From positions 1,318,001-1,382,000 of the forward strand of contig QVRM01005202.1 of assembly GCA_003439945.1 (NCBI GenBank): a stretch of 64,000 bases of DNA. The letters run 5' to 3'. Below the pieces are notes generated by a model. It was given only the letters and a program-made list of their open reading frames with translations, was not told the origin of the DNA and searched no databases. This document shows positions 35,601 to 48,660 of this stretch, one piece after another. Numbering within the stretch: the first letter of the stretch is position 1; each line of letters begins with the position of its first letter. This DNA is from Dermanyssus gallinae. Its lineage: Eukaryota > Arthropoda > Arachnida > Mesostigmata > Dermanyssidae. A program made the translations under genes and the position numbers.

Positions 35601-38600
35601 GAGCGAATAGGCAGACGAAGCCGACTAGCTGATCGACTCACTGACCAACGGATCGAGTGAATGATGGGCGGACGGCCAAACAAACAGATATATAGTTTTA
35701 GTAGTTAGTACTAGTAAATAGTAGTTAGACAGACGGACATACAGACAGAAGAGACAGAGAGAAAGAGATGAGTCCAGTTCAAACGGGGGTTCAGTAGCGA
35801 CGACTGGTCTGTCTGATTGTTGTGGCATTGCCTGCGTTCCACGTTGGCTGCTCGCTATTCGATCAGCATCGGCAGCACGTTGTACTACTGTACGGCAAAC
35901 TGATGAGGATCAGGGCGCAAGATAGAGGGCGCCACCGTTAAGCGGTCGTCGCCCGCCTGCTCATTCGCCGCTGCCACCGCCTCCGCCGCCGCCGATCCGA
36001 GCAGCACCAAACACCCCCGCGGCCGTCGGCTTCTCATCCCCCCCCCCCCGTTCATACAGAGGGTGGGGGTGGCGGCGGTGGCGGTAATGGTGATGATGGT
36101 GATAGTGATGATGTTGCTGTTGCCGATGATGAAGATGCTGATGCTGCTGATGCTGACTACAAAGCTTGGTGTTGGCCGTTATTCCTCATCGTTCTGCACC
36201 CCACTTTTTTTTTTCTTCTTCTCTCCTCTCTCTCTCTCTCTCTCTCTTTTTTCCCGCCCCCTAACCCCTATCTATTCAGGAGTAAACGCTGCCGATCAGG
36301 CGAGGGGCTGGGGGTGTTCACTCGGCTACGACAAATACTACTACTACTACTACTGATGATAGTGGTGGCGTTTCTGCTACTGCCGTCGCCGCCCTGTGTT
36401 TTCCTTACTGTTACCAGCTCGTCCTGTTTTCCTTGCTGGGCTGTTGTCCTGAGCGAGAGTGACCGGAATGGGAGTAAATGCGACAGGGGCGACTGTTGGG
36501 GGAACCGTAACAACAACCACACCAGCAGCAGCAACGGCTGCTAAGGAGGTAGGCGAGATCGGCAGTGGCAACCATTGGACGACTTCGTCGGACGCTAAAC
36601 CCCCACAGACGAATCGATCCAGTGAGCGCATGATAATATCAGCAAGCCACCCCTGGACAGTCGGACGGTCAGGGAGGCGTAACGCTTTCCCCCTCCGCTT
36701 CTTTTGTAGCCGCTCGGATCCCAAGCCCCCTGGATGGTGGGCCGCCAATAGCAACAACAGCAGCAGCGGCGACGGGGCGCCGAATAAAAACAGAGGGTTT
36801 TTAGCGTTCGTTGCTGCTCTATGTACGGGGGTAAGCCGACGAGACCGGCGGCGCGCTAGCCGGCAACGATGCCCTCCCATCACGGCTGCGCGTGGGAGGG
36901 CGTCGTGTGTTTGTCGTGTTCGCCGCCTCTGTTCGCTTTCTCGTTTTTATCGTAGCAGCATAGTTAGTAATCGTTGTAGTCATCCTTGTAACAGCAGTGA
37001 GAGCATTAGCAGCAGCAGCAAAAGCGCCAGCGGGACGCAGCAGCAGCAGCCGCCGATGGATGTCTTTCTTATAAGAAGAGGCGGAGCTGAGGGCGGTCGT
37101 TGCGGGGGTGGGTGGATGGAGAACGCCAAGAACCACGTCGCAGCTAACCTGCTAGCCAGCTCAGCCACCGCCGCAGCAGAAGCAGTAGCAGCCAACAATC
37201 ACAACAACAACAGCAAGAACAGCAAAAGCAGGACCAGCGAGAGCGACCATCACCGTCGCCTCTGTGCATAGCAGACTGTAGAAACAACGGTCACTGGTCT
37301 GCATGCTTGTACACGTATGCTGGCCGGCTGGCTGTTTTTTTTTTGTCGATTTGTTTTTCTCATGCTGCCGTTGTGATTGAACCACTGCAACCAACTAATA
37401 ATAGCTCTAAAAAAATCAGAGCTCTAAATGGGCAAGTGGGAAATCAATTCTGAGGTGGGGAAATTAGATCAAGGGCGGACGGACGGGGGACAGGGGGTTA
37501 AGGAGGCGGGAGGGGATGGCGACGGCGTCGAAACAACCAAGGAGGCAAATGTATTGAAGGCCCAGGTTGAATGAGGCAAACCGCTACCTTTCAAGTAGCG
37601 ATGCGGACAGCACTTACAGGCATCAACCGATCTGACCTCTGATCGATATTCGCTGCCGGCCGCAGACACAGCAACAGCAGCAGCAGCAGCTCAGCTGCTT
37701 TAGCTTGAGTGGACAGCTGAAGCCCAAGGCAACAGTCCTAACAAACGATCCACACATGGCGATCATGGCGACCATGACTACCTATTCAGTATATGTTACA
37801 ACCATTTCCATCGGGACTTCCTACTTTCGTTTTATCTTACTGTCTACACTACAACAACAACTACTGCTCCTGTTGCTGTTGCTGCTACGACAACTTCTAC
37901 TCCAGCGTCATTGCCAGCACAGCCGATACACGGACGTAAGGAGCGCATATTGAGATCGCGGCTAGCTAGATCCGTTTCCATAGACAGAATTGGCGGCCGT
38001 TTACAATGTGTAGTAAGCAGAGGCAGTCAACTGGACGTGTAGGTCTGACCAGCTGCAAATTGGTAAAAATATTGCAGACCCAGATGATGCACGTAATGCG
38101 TGCGCAAATGTCGATACATACACACAGAGCATTTTACGCTGGCCATGGTGGGATCACGACTGTCATTGCGGTATTTGCCTGTCGTTTGGCTCATGAGGAA
38201 ATCCACATCTAGGCAGCGTAAATTTGAGGTCGATGTTCGAGGAACAGTCAAGGCAGCTGATTCGCCGGCTATTCTTAAGCTGACTGAGCTAATATTCCTA
38301 CAAAGTGCTGCGCGCTACCAGCTGTGCCATTTCGGAACGCCAAACTTTTTTTGGCTTTCACGTGTCACAAGCGAGGCCTCGTACTGCCAGCGCCTAGTTC
38401 GAAAGGATGTGTTCGTCGTTAACATCATAATTCACAACTATGAGTAACATACAGTTCAGAGCGATGTTCAACTGTCTAGACAAGATCACAAAGAGGCATC
38501 ATATATACGTATGTGCTGTATATCTCCTTGTAAATGATTTTTTTGCAAACCATAAAAATAACAATACTGACGCTTATATATATATATATATATATATATA

Positions 38601-40495
38601 GTGCGAGCTCATCTTCTTCCATCAGCTGGAGCTGGTTCTGTACAAGAAACCACCTTCCACAGAGGCTTCCATTCTGCTAAGCTTGCCAGCTGTACCGCAT
38701 ATCGTGCATATGTACACGTACGCGCCGAATGTACGAAGTCAGAAGTATGCGATGACAGCGGCTTCGGCGGTATGCCGACAACCGAAACCGCTAACTACCA
38801 CGTTTGTTTGTTTACGTGTCTGCGAGCGTGTGTATATGTGAGGTGGCGTTGCTGGCAAGAAAGGAACGGGTCCGAGACATCGAGACCCCGACCCAAAGCT
38901 TTCAAAGATAGAGGGGGGTGGAGAGAAGGCGAAAGAAATGGGCGCGGGAAAAGAGACACCGACGCTCGAGGGTTGCTAACACGGCAAGGTTGTCAGTCAA
39001 ACGGCGGAAGCCAGCCAGAAGTGACGTCGTCAATGTCAGTCCAGGCAGTGGAACTAGTATGATAGCAGTCGTCATCGCTTTCGTCGGCCTCGTTATCTTC
39101 GCTGTTGTTGTTGTCGTCGTCATCATCATCATCATCATCACTACTCTCATGGTGGCGCTGGTGACGACGCTGTTGGAGGATTGGGGGTTGTGGCTGCGGT
39201 GGCAGTCCATGACAGCGCGCCGCTCACGTACAGCCCCCGCGTACTACTCCAATGGCGGTTTGGTTCGTTGATTTGCCGCTTTGCCGGTCACAACCCGCCC
39301 CCCCCCCCCTGGGCGTCTTTTCCTCGGGGCAGCGCTGCTGTCCTATGCAATACGACGCGGCGCTCTTGTTGCGCTGTGCCCCTCCGTAGGTGGCGAAGAC
39401 GCGCGACCGCGACTTACCCACGACAACGGTCGGTGGGTCTGCAGAGGAGATTCACCCCGTGAGAACTGAACGCAGAAAAGACGACAGAGACAGGCGAGCG
39501 CGCAACAACCAAAGAAATAAAGGAACAGCATGCGGAAGAGCAGAAGTACAGAACGAACGGAGAGCAACGCTTGGACAAGAAGAAACGCACGCAAGAAAAG
39601 GGGAAGACTCCTAGAGAGAGAGAGAGCGCGAGATAGAAACAGCAGGAAGGAGAGACGAAAAGACGAAGAAAAAGAAGTCGCGAAGAAGGCGGCTGAAAGC
39701 AGGATCGTGCGGCGGGGGGGAGGAGGGGTGGGGGGCGATGCGTATGGAGCCTATCTTCGGGCAGGCTTCTCGCGGGCGTGCAAGTAAGTCGACGACGCCA
39801 CCTCGACCGTCGCAGGCAACGGTCGAAGTCGAAGGGCGCCGTATTCTGTTGGGTATGGAATGGCCTGCTTTGCATACGAAGCCCATCTATGGCCATCCGG
39901 CACATACAATCTTACAGACACTTGCCCGGGTAGGCCGTTCTTCCTTTCGCTCGTTCTCTCTATCTCTCTCTCATTCTATCCTTTATCACCTTTTTCTTGC
40001 GTTCCCGTTCTCTTCGACCTACCGTATGCCCCCCCCCCCCTTCGTACGGATGCACGAGGGGCTTTCCTGCCCCACTAAACCAGCAGAAGCCTATCGCAGG
40101 TAGGTGGGGAAATGCGCGGCCGACGGTAGGAAAACGTAAAGCATATACGTACATAAAGAAGGCTGTTATAAACACGTGTGCGTATATATATATATACAGA
40201 GAAAAAGAGGAAACTCATATATATATATATATAGTTTGCCATTCAGCCGTACTCACGCATCTACCGTTTGCTGTTGTGTATGATCAGAGGTTCGTCCTGT
40301 ACTGACATCGGCCGCACTCATTAGACGGTTTGGCCCCCGTTAAGTGGCGTCAGCCGCACTTGTTACAACCTTGCTCGTAAAAATGTACATTTTAAAAAGC
40401 TCACACCAAAAGAACCAAAGCTGCAAAGCACCAGCTATGTTTTACATAGCTCGCAAATATGCAGGACAGACCAAAATTAAGTTAATTGAGTTGTA
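32690..40495. other. Simple-repeat DNA, no supported gene
   Basis: Long open frames at 34.2-35.2 and 36.4-37.3 kb come from GTT/CTG/CAG/GAC repeats and high GC. Both strands are open over the same DNA and no motif or splice pair supports either. Other contents are CA/TG runs near 33.65 and 34.88 kb, poly-C near 36.04 and 39.30 kb, a CT tract near 36.22 kb, GA-rich DNA near 39.6 kb and TA tracts at 35.47 and 38.58 kb. Confidence 0.5.
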
Positions 40496-40498
40496 AGG

Positions 40499-40529
<31 letters not shown>

Positions 40530-40533
<4 letters not shown>

Positions 40534-40987
40534 GTCCCCCAAAATTTGCTAAACAAACTTTGGGATTTAGTACAAGTCGGCAAAAAAAGATTTGTCTCCA
40601 ATGGAATAAGGGGACAGAAATTTTTTTTTTTTTTAAATGGAAACTGGGCGTTAAAGTCAAGCATTAAAATTGTAAAGAATTCCATTTCTTATAAATTATT
40701 TTTAATACAACATTTGTTCTGCTTCGAGCTAACGTAGGATGCAATTCAGCAGTTGCAAAATGCCTCCAAGCACGAAGGTATGATTGGTTTGTCGATAGGA
40801 TGACCGGGGCTCTTGCAATCGCAGATTTAGTGAAGATATTTCAGAATAAAAAGCTTGATAATTAGTCATTTTTGGTGATTTCGCTTTCAAAAGATGATAT
40901 TTCCGCCCTGTGTTCCATTAGAATTTGTTTTTCCACCAAGCTGTACTAGGCCCCAAAGTTTGTTGGACGAATTCTGGAAGACCCTAT
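40530..40987. mobile_element. Inverted-repeat element, MITE-like
   Basis: The left arm (40530-40620) starts GGGTCCCCCAAAATTTG and continues ACAAACTTTGGG ... TAGTACA ... AATGGAA. The right arm (40896-40987), reverse-complemented, starts GGGTCTTCCAGAATTCG and continues ACAAACTTTGGG ... TAGTACA ... AATGGAA. The arms of about 90 bp align almost throughout, with roughly 70-75% identity by eye. Both ends meet TATA sequence, as expected for TA-targeting Tc1/mariner-type elements. The interior (40760-40860) begins with ATGCCTCCAAGCACGAA and after one frameshift reads WFVDRMTGALAIADLVKIF, which resembles a helix-turn-helix start of a transposase. I infer a deletion derivative of a DNA transposon. Confidence 0.65.
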
Positions 40988-40999
40988 ATATATTCGAGG

Positions 41000-43313
41000 C
41001 CACCCGAATGCATAACCACTTTGGCTTCTAATAAAAACGAGTGGAACCCAAGCGCAACAAGAAGCAAATTGCGGATTTGCGGAACACTTTTAAGCTCTGA
41101 TGCGCGGCATCGTATGAGCACGGTAATCTTAGGGCAGCGAGAAGTAGTCAAACGGGCTTTATGTACGTCTAGCGATCTAAAGGCGAGCAGCCCCGGAACA
41201 AACTTTAGACTGTAGAACCCACGACGCTACAAGATATACAGCGACAGCAGCAGCAACAGCAGCAGCGCAGCAGCGCCAACAGTGGCCAAAGTATGCCCGT
41301 TGCAGCTCAAGGGATAACAACAGCTACAAGGTATCATAGACTTGAGCGTCGTCATCGATTCGGTGACGATCACCGCTGCTTCGTCGACAGTCATCGGCTC
41401 TCGCGGTCTGTCTCCCGAGAGAGCGAATCGCTGCTGCTCCCGAGCGGGAACAGCGCGCACAGAGACAAACAGCGTACGTTGTAAGACTCGCAGGTCCCTT
41501 ATGATAATCAGGTTGTCCGCCGGCGTCGCATGCCCTGCTCTTAGACAGATGCAAGCATGTATTTTCTTCTCTCTCTCTATCTCTCTCTCTCCCTTTCGCT
41601 ATCATGTTTCCTTCGTTTTGTCCCTTTGACTGTCTCGGCCCCTCTCTCCCTCTCTCTCCCCCCTCACGCTCTACATGTTTATTGTTGTCGTCCCTTCTCC
41701 CTTTTTAAACTTGCCTCGACGCTCGGTGTAGATGCTGACGGGCTTCTTTTGAGGCGAGCTCGACGAGTGGCTCTTGCCGGGGTCTGACAGCCCCTGGGGG
41801 CAGCCCGATTAGAAAAAGATTCGCTACTCCAAAGATCTATGGGTCTGCTAGCAGGAGGAACACAGACGCAGCCAGCCAGCCAGCAAGCTGGCTGCCTCAA
41901 TTGCAATGAAACATTTATCTGACGGGCGACAGAGAGACCGAGAAGTCAGAGCGAGAGCAAGAGCGTACACGCTTAAGCTAAAGTTACTGATAAGCCGTGC
42001 CCGGCGACGAGTTCGAACTAAGTTTCATTGCAGTGCGCACCATCAGTTCTAAGTCTAAAACGAGTTGCGGGATAGAGGCTCCTCCTAGTTAAGAGGAACT
42101 TCCTTCGAGGCCGTCTAACCTGCCCCCCCCCCCCTCCCTCGAGCACCCCGAGTCAGCTGCTCCTGTGCGTACAGGAGAGTCGCTGTACTACGAAGAAGAA
42201 AGCATAAATTGATTAGAAAATAAGGTGGTGCCGTCGAGGGAAACCGATCTCTCAGGGCACTAGATCCGAGTGGAGAGAGAGAGCGAGAGAAGGAGAGATG
42301 AATTGCCGAGGCAGGCGAAGGGAGTCGGCGAGATAAAATGATAACAGGATTTAAATAAAAGACCCTCGTTAAATCGTAAAGGTAGTATTGCACGGGCATG
42401 CGGACAGACGGCATTCTAATAAACACTATCGCTTGCGTAAATAATGCACGACGACCTTAGCCGACAGAGTCAACAGTTCTAGCAGGCCTGGCAAAATAAG
42501 CATCTCGGTCTGATGGGCCCTCTCTTTGACCTCTATATAAGGACGCTGAATTTCATCTAAAAGCTGCTCCGTTGGCTAGGATCAGAACTTAACTGACCCA
42601 AATGAACACCGGCCGTGACCGCTGACTCACTACAAGAACACACGCAAGTGTGAACATATTCATTCACACGCCTGCCTTTATAGCCGCCTAAATACGTAAA
42701 CGCGCGATACACGATTCTTCGTGTGAGAAGATGAGATGGACGAGTTTCTTAGTCTTTTGCGGCATTTCTCAGCACACGCGATACCTGCTGCACCATTGAC
42801 AAGAGACATAAAAACGATTGGTGATTGATATGATTATGGTCGACAAGCTACTGCAGAACGGCAGCTAATGTCAACGGATTGTCTCCTCCACGGTCCTCAT
42901 CTTTCCGGTCGCCGCCTTTGTGTTGAATCGATATATTTGTAGTTTACAATATTCGCCAAGTCTAGCACTTTTATGATACGTGCAGCAACACGCTGTCAAT
43001 TCTACGTTCGAGTGTCTGAGCGAAAGAGTGAGCTGCTGCCCGGGGAGCTGAGCGAAGCAATTTGTGCGAGTGTAGCCCGACCCCTCACTCCCCACCCGCC
43101 CAGTGGAACCCACACACAGCATGTATGTGTGCGTCGGGGGCGGAAGGGGGGGGGTTAAAATAAAGAGACATAGACGTGGATACACACATAATCCACATAT
43201 AGTCGAGCCTCGTTGCGTGCCCGTGTAGGGGCACGTTCCGACTCTAAACAACCCACCAGTTACGTAGCCCATCTAACTAGCATCCTCTTTCCCATTTGTG
43301 GATCACACACACA

Positions 43314-43344
<31 letters not shown>

Positions 43345-43455
43345 GCATCGCCGCAGCAAAAGTCGACCAGTGAGTCAATAGCGTAGTTTCACAAAAAACT
43401 GCTAAAGTTAAACCAATCAGCAAGTGATCATCATTATAACTATATGTGCGACCAT
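41000..43455. other. Non-coding DNA, no gene seen
   Basis: It contains CAG/AGC repeats near 41.25 kb, CT-rich DNA near 41.57-41.67 kb, a 13-nt C run near 42.12 kb, a TA tract at 43315-43339 and otherwise single-copy-looking DNA without a recognisable frame. Confidence 0.5.
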
Positions 43456-43461
43456 AATATA

Positions 43462-43629
43462 TGTCCCTCAGTCAAGATTTACCGTCCACGGAACTGTTTT
43501 TCACATTGCTTCATAGACGGACCCCCATGATAAATACAAATGTGCAACGGTGGGGCTCGAACCCGCGCACCTATGTGTCTCCTTCGGTCGCAAGGCGCAG
43601 GCGGAATGCACCCCGCCACCGGGCTCGAC
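43462..43629 (-). mobile_element. tRNA-derived SINE, full length
   Basis: Read on the minus strand: GTCGAGCCCGGTGGCGGGG, GCGCCTTGCGACC, GGAGACACATAGG, GCGGGTTCGAGCCCC (B box), then the body through GTCCGTCTATGAAGCAATG to TTGACTGAGGGAC. The A-box side is flanked by a TAC trinucleotide run (43632-43668). The end after CTGAGGGAC is missing. Confidence 0.87.
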
Positions 43630-43639
43630 ATTACTACTA

Positions 43640-46616
43640 CTACTACTACTACGACTACTACTACTATAAGGAGCAGTAGCACTATGGTTGTGCGCATGTT
43701 CCCCAGCTTCAGCCTGTGTCTCGGTTGTGTTGCATGGCGAGGCTGTGCTGTATCTAAGCAGGATAGTCCCGCCGTGAAGGAGACCAGAGAAGTGGTACCA
43801 GGAATGTATTGGTCTCGATGTTAACCGATGAAGCTGTCGGTCGACTACGAAGTGCATTGCACGTTCCCGCCCACTGGCCTCACTGCGACAGGATCACGTA
43901 TAATACAGAGTCGCAGTACACATTCTTGATGCAATCCATAATGAACAACTAGGACTGAGCGCGCATGCGGCTTCGGTCTCGCCTTCCCCGTGCTTCTCAC
44001 TCACTCAGTCGACGACGAGATCACGGCTGAAGTTGCCAACACAACTCGCTTCGATTGCGATGTGCAAAGCGTGTTGTTGTTCACAAGCTGAGCCGTTACA
44101 ACCTAACGCCGACCAGTGCTCAAATACAGCTCAAACACAGCTCCATTAGAAGAGTACAGGTAATAATATTTCGAATGCAAAACAAATGAAAATTCTACGA
44201 CGACGGTAGCAGCAAAAACGACGGAGGCTCCCCAGAAACGACAGCAACAAACACAACACTCAACTAGATTCCAATAGTTCCTACTCATCCATGTAGACAG
44301 AGATGTATGAATAGAAACAATATTTAAAATCACCAACTCGGCTACTACTTACTATAGTTACCCTCGCTATCTACTATTCTAGTTACCTTGAGACGTTCAC
44401 GACTCAAGGTAAACTAGCGCAGTAGATGACGGACGAACGCTCACAGGCGTACGACCGTGCGAAAGGGTTTTTGTTTGTTGCAAATCTTATCATTGCCGTT
44501 ATAATTACATGTTGCTGCGCAAATGCCGTTGTTCTTGTTCTCGTTGCTGTCATCGTTGACATTGTTTGAATAGCCAGGGTCGTTGTTCTTTGGTGCCCGA
44601 ATATGGCGGCGACGTGAGATAGGAACACAAATGCCGTCAACGCCAACCGTTCGCCCGGAAAACCTGACGACGTCTGTCTCAGCGGGGGAGTGCCTGCCAA
44701 TGGCACAATCCATCTGCGTGGCGCTGGAGTTTAATCCATGCAGAACAACACTAGCAACAACAAAAACAACAACAACGACAACAACCACAACAACAACCTC
44801 TCGACCGGTGGCAGACAAAGCAACAACAACAACGACCCGAGCTATTTGTTTACATACTCGGTAGTCCTACCTGACCTAGACGTGGCCGACCTCCTGCACA
44901 CGAATACGACATGTTGATCGATCTTGAGCGGCGGCGACGGCGGGAGCAACAACAGCAACAACAACAACAGCAGAAACAAGAGCAACGACTAAAACAAAAA
45001 ACGACAACAATAACAACAGCTACGACAAAGGCAAAAATGATCATGATCATGATAACGACAAGATGCTGGGCGAAACGTCTAAAGTGCCGTCCCGAGACGA
45101 AATAAATGCGGCAGCGGTAGGGAAAACGGGACAAAACCTTCAGCAATGTCACCCGTACACCTACACACAGCCATATCTGAGAGATAGGGAGAGAGACAGA
45201 GAGAGAGAGAGGGAAATATCCATACAGATGAGCTGGCAGAAAGAGGGGGGGAGTGGGCACCGATATCCGTCGTCGCCGGTTTTCTGCGGTGTCGTCGTCG
45301 TTGTCGTCGCTGCCGCTGCCGTCCGTACGCGAGCACAACCGATGGCTATAATTCAAGCTAATAGTCAATTTGCCACCGAGAAGCAAAACTGAATTGGGTC
45401 GTTCGTTGGGCGCCTTGAAAAGCGCAAGTCCGTACGGGAAACCGTTGAGCGCTTCCCTTCAACGCTGCGCCTGTGTGACGGCGGCCGGTCCCCGCTGTCC
45501 CCGACAATTTTCCCGATTGTCACGGGCCTGCCTGATCGTTTTACCCTACAAACCCACCAACGAACTCATCGAGCCCTGAAAACGGCCCTGTTCCAACAGC
45601 GTTTGCCCAGCCTTCAACTCTTCGCCGCGCCTCTGCCACCTATTCCTTCAAAGTAACGCCACTTAATGGCCAACAGTCAAGACGCTGTTGTTGTGGTTGT
45701 TGTTGTTGTTGCCGCTGCTGTTGTTGCTATTGTTGTTGTTTTTTCTTCTTCCTGCCTAAGTTTGAAGGAAAGCTTGTCTTTTTCACGCTGATCCTGGACG
45801 GCCGCCACAAGGTCTCCCCTTTTGGCCTAGATGAACAAGAAGCAATGGCCGCAGACCGAGGCCGTCATAATGGAACACCCCCACACCAATGGAAATGAAA
45901 GGCGCAGAGCACAAAGAGGTGGTTACAAAATGAATGGGGCGCCGCCGACTTGAGCGTGAGGCCGGCGGTACTGGTGAGGGTTACTGGTGGAACAGAGAGA
46001 CAGAGCAGCAGAAAAAGAGTGGGCCAGCAAGACGGGAAAGGGAAGAAACTGGGGTGGTAGTTGATCAATCATCGCCACAGACGCTACGCGGCGTCAATGT
46101 AAAGTGAGATGCAGAGGACCTCGTTTAGTACAACAACTACTAATACAAGCAGCAGTAGCAGCAGAACAACTGCCCCATAATGCTGTCACGTGCCGCCCTG
46201 GTATAGAAGAAGCAGAAGACGCCATCTCCATAACCCTATTCGTGCGAGCGCGCAAATGAAGACACAACTTGGTCGTCCTAACGAACAATGCACGACAAAC
46301 CTTAGTCGCTCGAAACAATCTCAAGCCGTCACGACGAAGCATCGATATGAGAAAAGCGCCTACTCCTTGTAGAAGCATTTTTCACAGAGGACATAAACCA
46401 TCGCTGATGATCTCGGTATGCTCTCATATAGTATGGACAACATTTGTCTATCTGGAAAACTACTCTCCATATAGCGGGTAAACGAATCTAACAAAATTCA
46501 GACTATATACTTTTTACGCGTGCTAGTTACATGCGGCGGATAGGTAAATAAGGTTATCAATAAATGCGCACTTGTACGCTTGGCGTTCCGTCCTAAAAGA
46601 CGTACGCCAAAGGTAC

Positions 46617-46654
<38 letters not shown>

Positions 46655-47498
46655 ATCGACATGGCCTAACCACACCGGTTGAGTGAGCCGCAAATGCTGT
46701 AAACGATGCCGAAGAGCAGAGCCAGTCGCCAGCGGCAATCGGCGTTGTTTGTACGACGATCCGGCCTCGGTTCGGCGGCGATCGAAGCTCTCGCTGCATT
46801 TCATTAATCAGGATTATGATTAATAATAATAAAGAGTTCAAATATTGGCAAATATTAGCATGGCATGGCGTGGCGAGGCGAGTAGTGCATAGTCTTCCTC
46901 CTGTTCGTTCCTGTCACGACCGTAACCACGAGCGACCACAACGTCGAGGCCGAACACAGTCGATGGTCAAAGCGGACGAAAACCACCACGAAGCAGGCGT
47001 GTGGCTTCGCCTTCAGTTGCCGACCGACCGACCAACCGAGCCGGCGGCACCGTTGAAGTCTTCGACTTCAGCAATACCGTTTCGATCGCAGTGACAAACC
47101 CTTTGTGACACCAGAAGACAGCGACCGATTACTTCTTTGCTCTTGAGCCCCCAACCCCCACCCCACTTCCCCTCATCCTCCCAGTGGTGCCAGTGCGTGC
47201 GGCGCGCACCCCAAAACACACGGGGCACACGGCGGAAGAGGCACATAGCAAGAAACGATATAGCAAAATGACAAACCTCCGGCTCACTGACTAGCCGAAC
47301 GGACGTTGGTCCCTGCCCGTGACTGACCTCCCTGAATTCATGCCCGGTTAAGCTATTTTCTATGGCTATCTATCTAGCCTGTTGTTCCATTAATTAATCA
47401 TTCATTACCAAACTACTCGCACTAACCTAAGCTAACAGACGTCGAAAACAACAACAACAACAGCAGCAATGACCACAACGACAACATTAACGAAACCA

Positions 47499-47534
<36 letters not shown>

Positions 47535-48352
47535 CGAGGACGACGACAACAACAACAACATCCACAACAACAACAACGACAACTGACTGGCGTAATGCCA
47601 CAACTACTACTTTAATTGAAGTGGACTTCGTCTAGCCTTGAATAACAAGAGTTTCCCTCATCCGCACTGAGGCTGAGACTTAATGAGAAGTCGCCTCAAA
47701 CATGCCTCCTGTCCAAATCCTGCGATCATTGATGAATATGAGCACACTGCGAAGGCCACCGCCGGTTAAATAAGTCCCCTTATCCATAGCGCACACGTTT
47801 TTGCTTCTATACGCCACCAGCAGAACACTGAAATAAGCTTTTCTTATATAAGCTTCCGTTTTTATTCTTAAAAGAAAGTCTTCTTGTCACATTCATTTCT
47901 GTATTGCGTCCAAATATGTGTGTGCATTATTAAATGCAGTTTTTAGCTTTACAGAGTGTTTCTTAAGTGTTTCTTCCATGCTTTTCCGAGGAAAGCCGGC
48001 TTGTCAACTTCGCGGCTATAACAATAGCGGTGCCATTATATTGTTAAAAATATGTTTTATCACAAAGCAGATTGAAGCTTATTGTGCTTATTCTCACAGA
48101 TATGTCCGGTCATGCCTACACTACTTATTACTAGATATTGTAAACAACAATATTGACAGCGATATTCATCATCCTCTTTTTGTACAAAAAAATCTGGAAT
48201 TGTACGTATTCAAATATTTTCGTGTGTGCAATATATATATTCAAATTCAATTCAAGGGAGTCGCCATGGCGGGCTCCTCGTCCTTACAGGCTGAGGCTGA
48301 AGCGATATATATATATATATATCGCTTAGCATGTATACCTAAAGACAATGTC

Positions 48353-48383
<31 letters not shown>

Positions 48384-48400
48384 GCTCGCTTAGAGCGGCT
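43640..48400. other. Simple-repeat DNA, no supported gene
   Basis: CAA/GTT repeat blocks lie near 44.75-44.83, 44.95, 45.69 and 47.44-47.59 kb, and TA tracts near 46.62, 48.31 and 48.36 kb. A frame of 162 codons starting at 47918 is AT-rich, has no domain and runs into TA repeats, so I do not annotate it. Confidence 0.5.
47443..47588. repeat. (CAA)n/(AAC)n repeat block
   Basis: About 145 bp built mostly of AAC triplets with scattered CGA, CCA and CAG. No frame on either strand extends meaningfully beyond it. Confidence 0.85.
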
Positions 48401-48404
48401 GCAT

Positions 48405-48472
48405 AAGCAGACATGCTGAGTTATCTAGGGTTTCCCCAACTTTTGACAGCATGGCCGCTGACTTTCAGCGCT
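48405..48472 (-). repeat. Second dispersed repeat, copy 2
   Basis: Read on the minus strand: AGTCAGCGGCCATGCTG, then TTGGGGAAACCCTAGATAAC and ATGTCTG, matching 31239-31302 with a short gap. Both of its ends meet sequence near TA tracts (48351-48381 and 48471-48498), which may have replaced the rest of the element. Confidence 0.7.
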
Positions 48473-48503
<31 letters not shown>

Positions 48504-48660
48504 ATTTGTTCTTAATACGCTCATTGCTGAAACAAAATGCAATTAATAGCATAAAAAACGGCCACACGCCGGTAGATGGCAATCATGACTAGCACACTCG
48601 CTAATTAGACCACGCCACCGCATATAATGTGAGTTTCTAGACTCATCATACAGACATCAT

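Noticed and set aside
36459..37271. 270-codon open frame on the plus strand
   Set aside because: GC-rich and Ser/Arg/Ala/Asn-rich, with overlapping open frames on the minus strand and no recognisable motif.
38100..38447. 115-codon frame with fairly balanced composition
   Set aside because: No family resemblance, no splice acceptor and no conservation evidence; the length is not unusual for chance.
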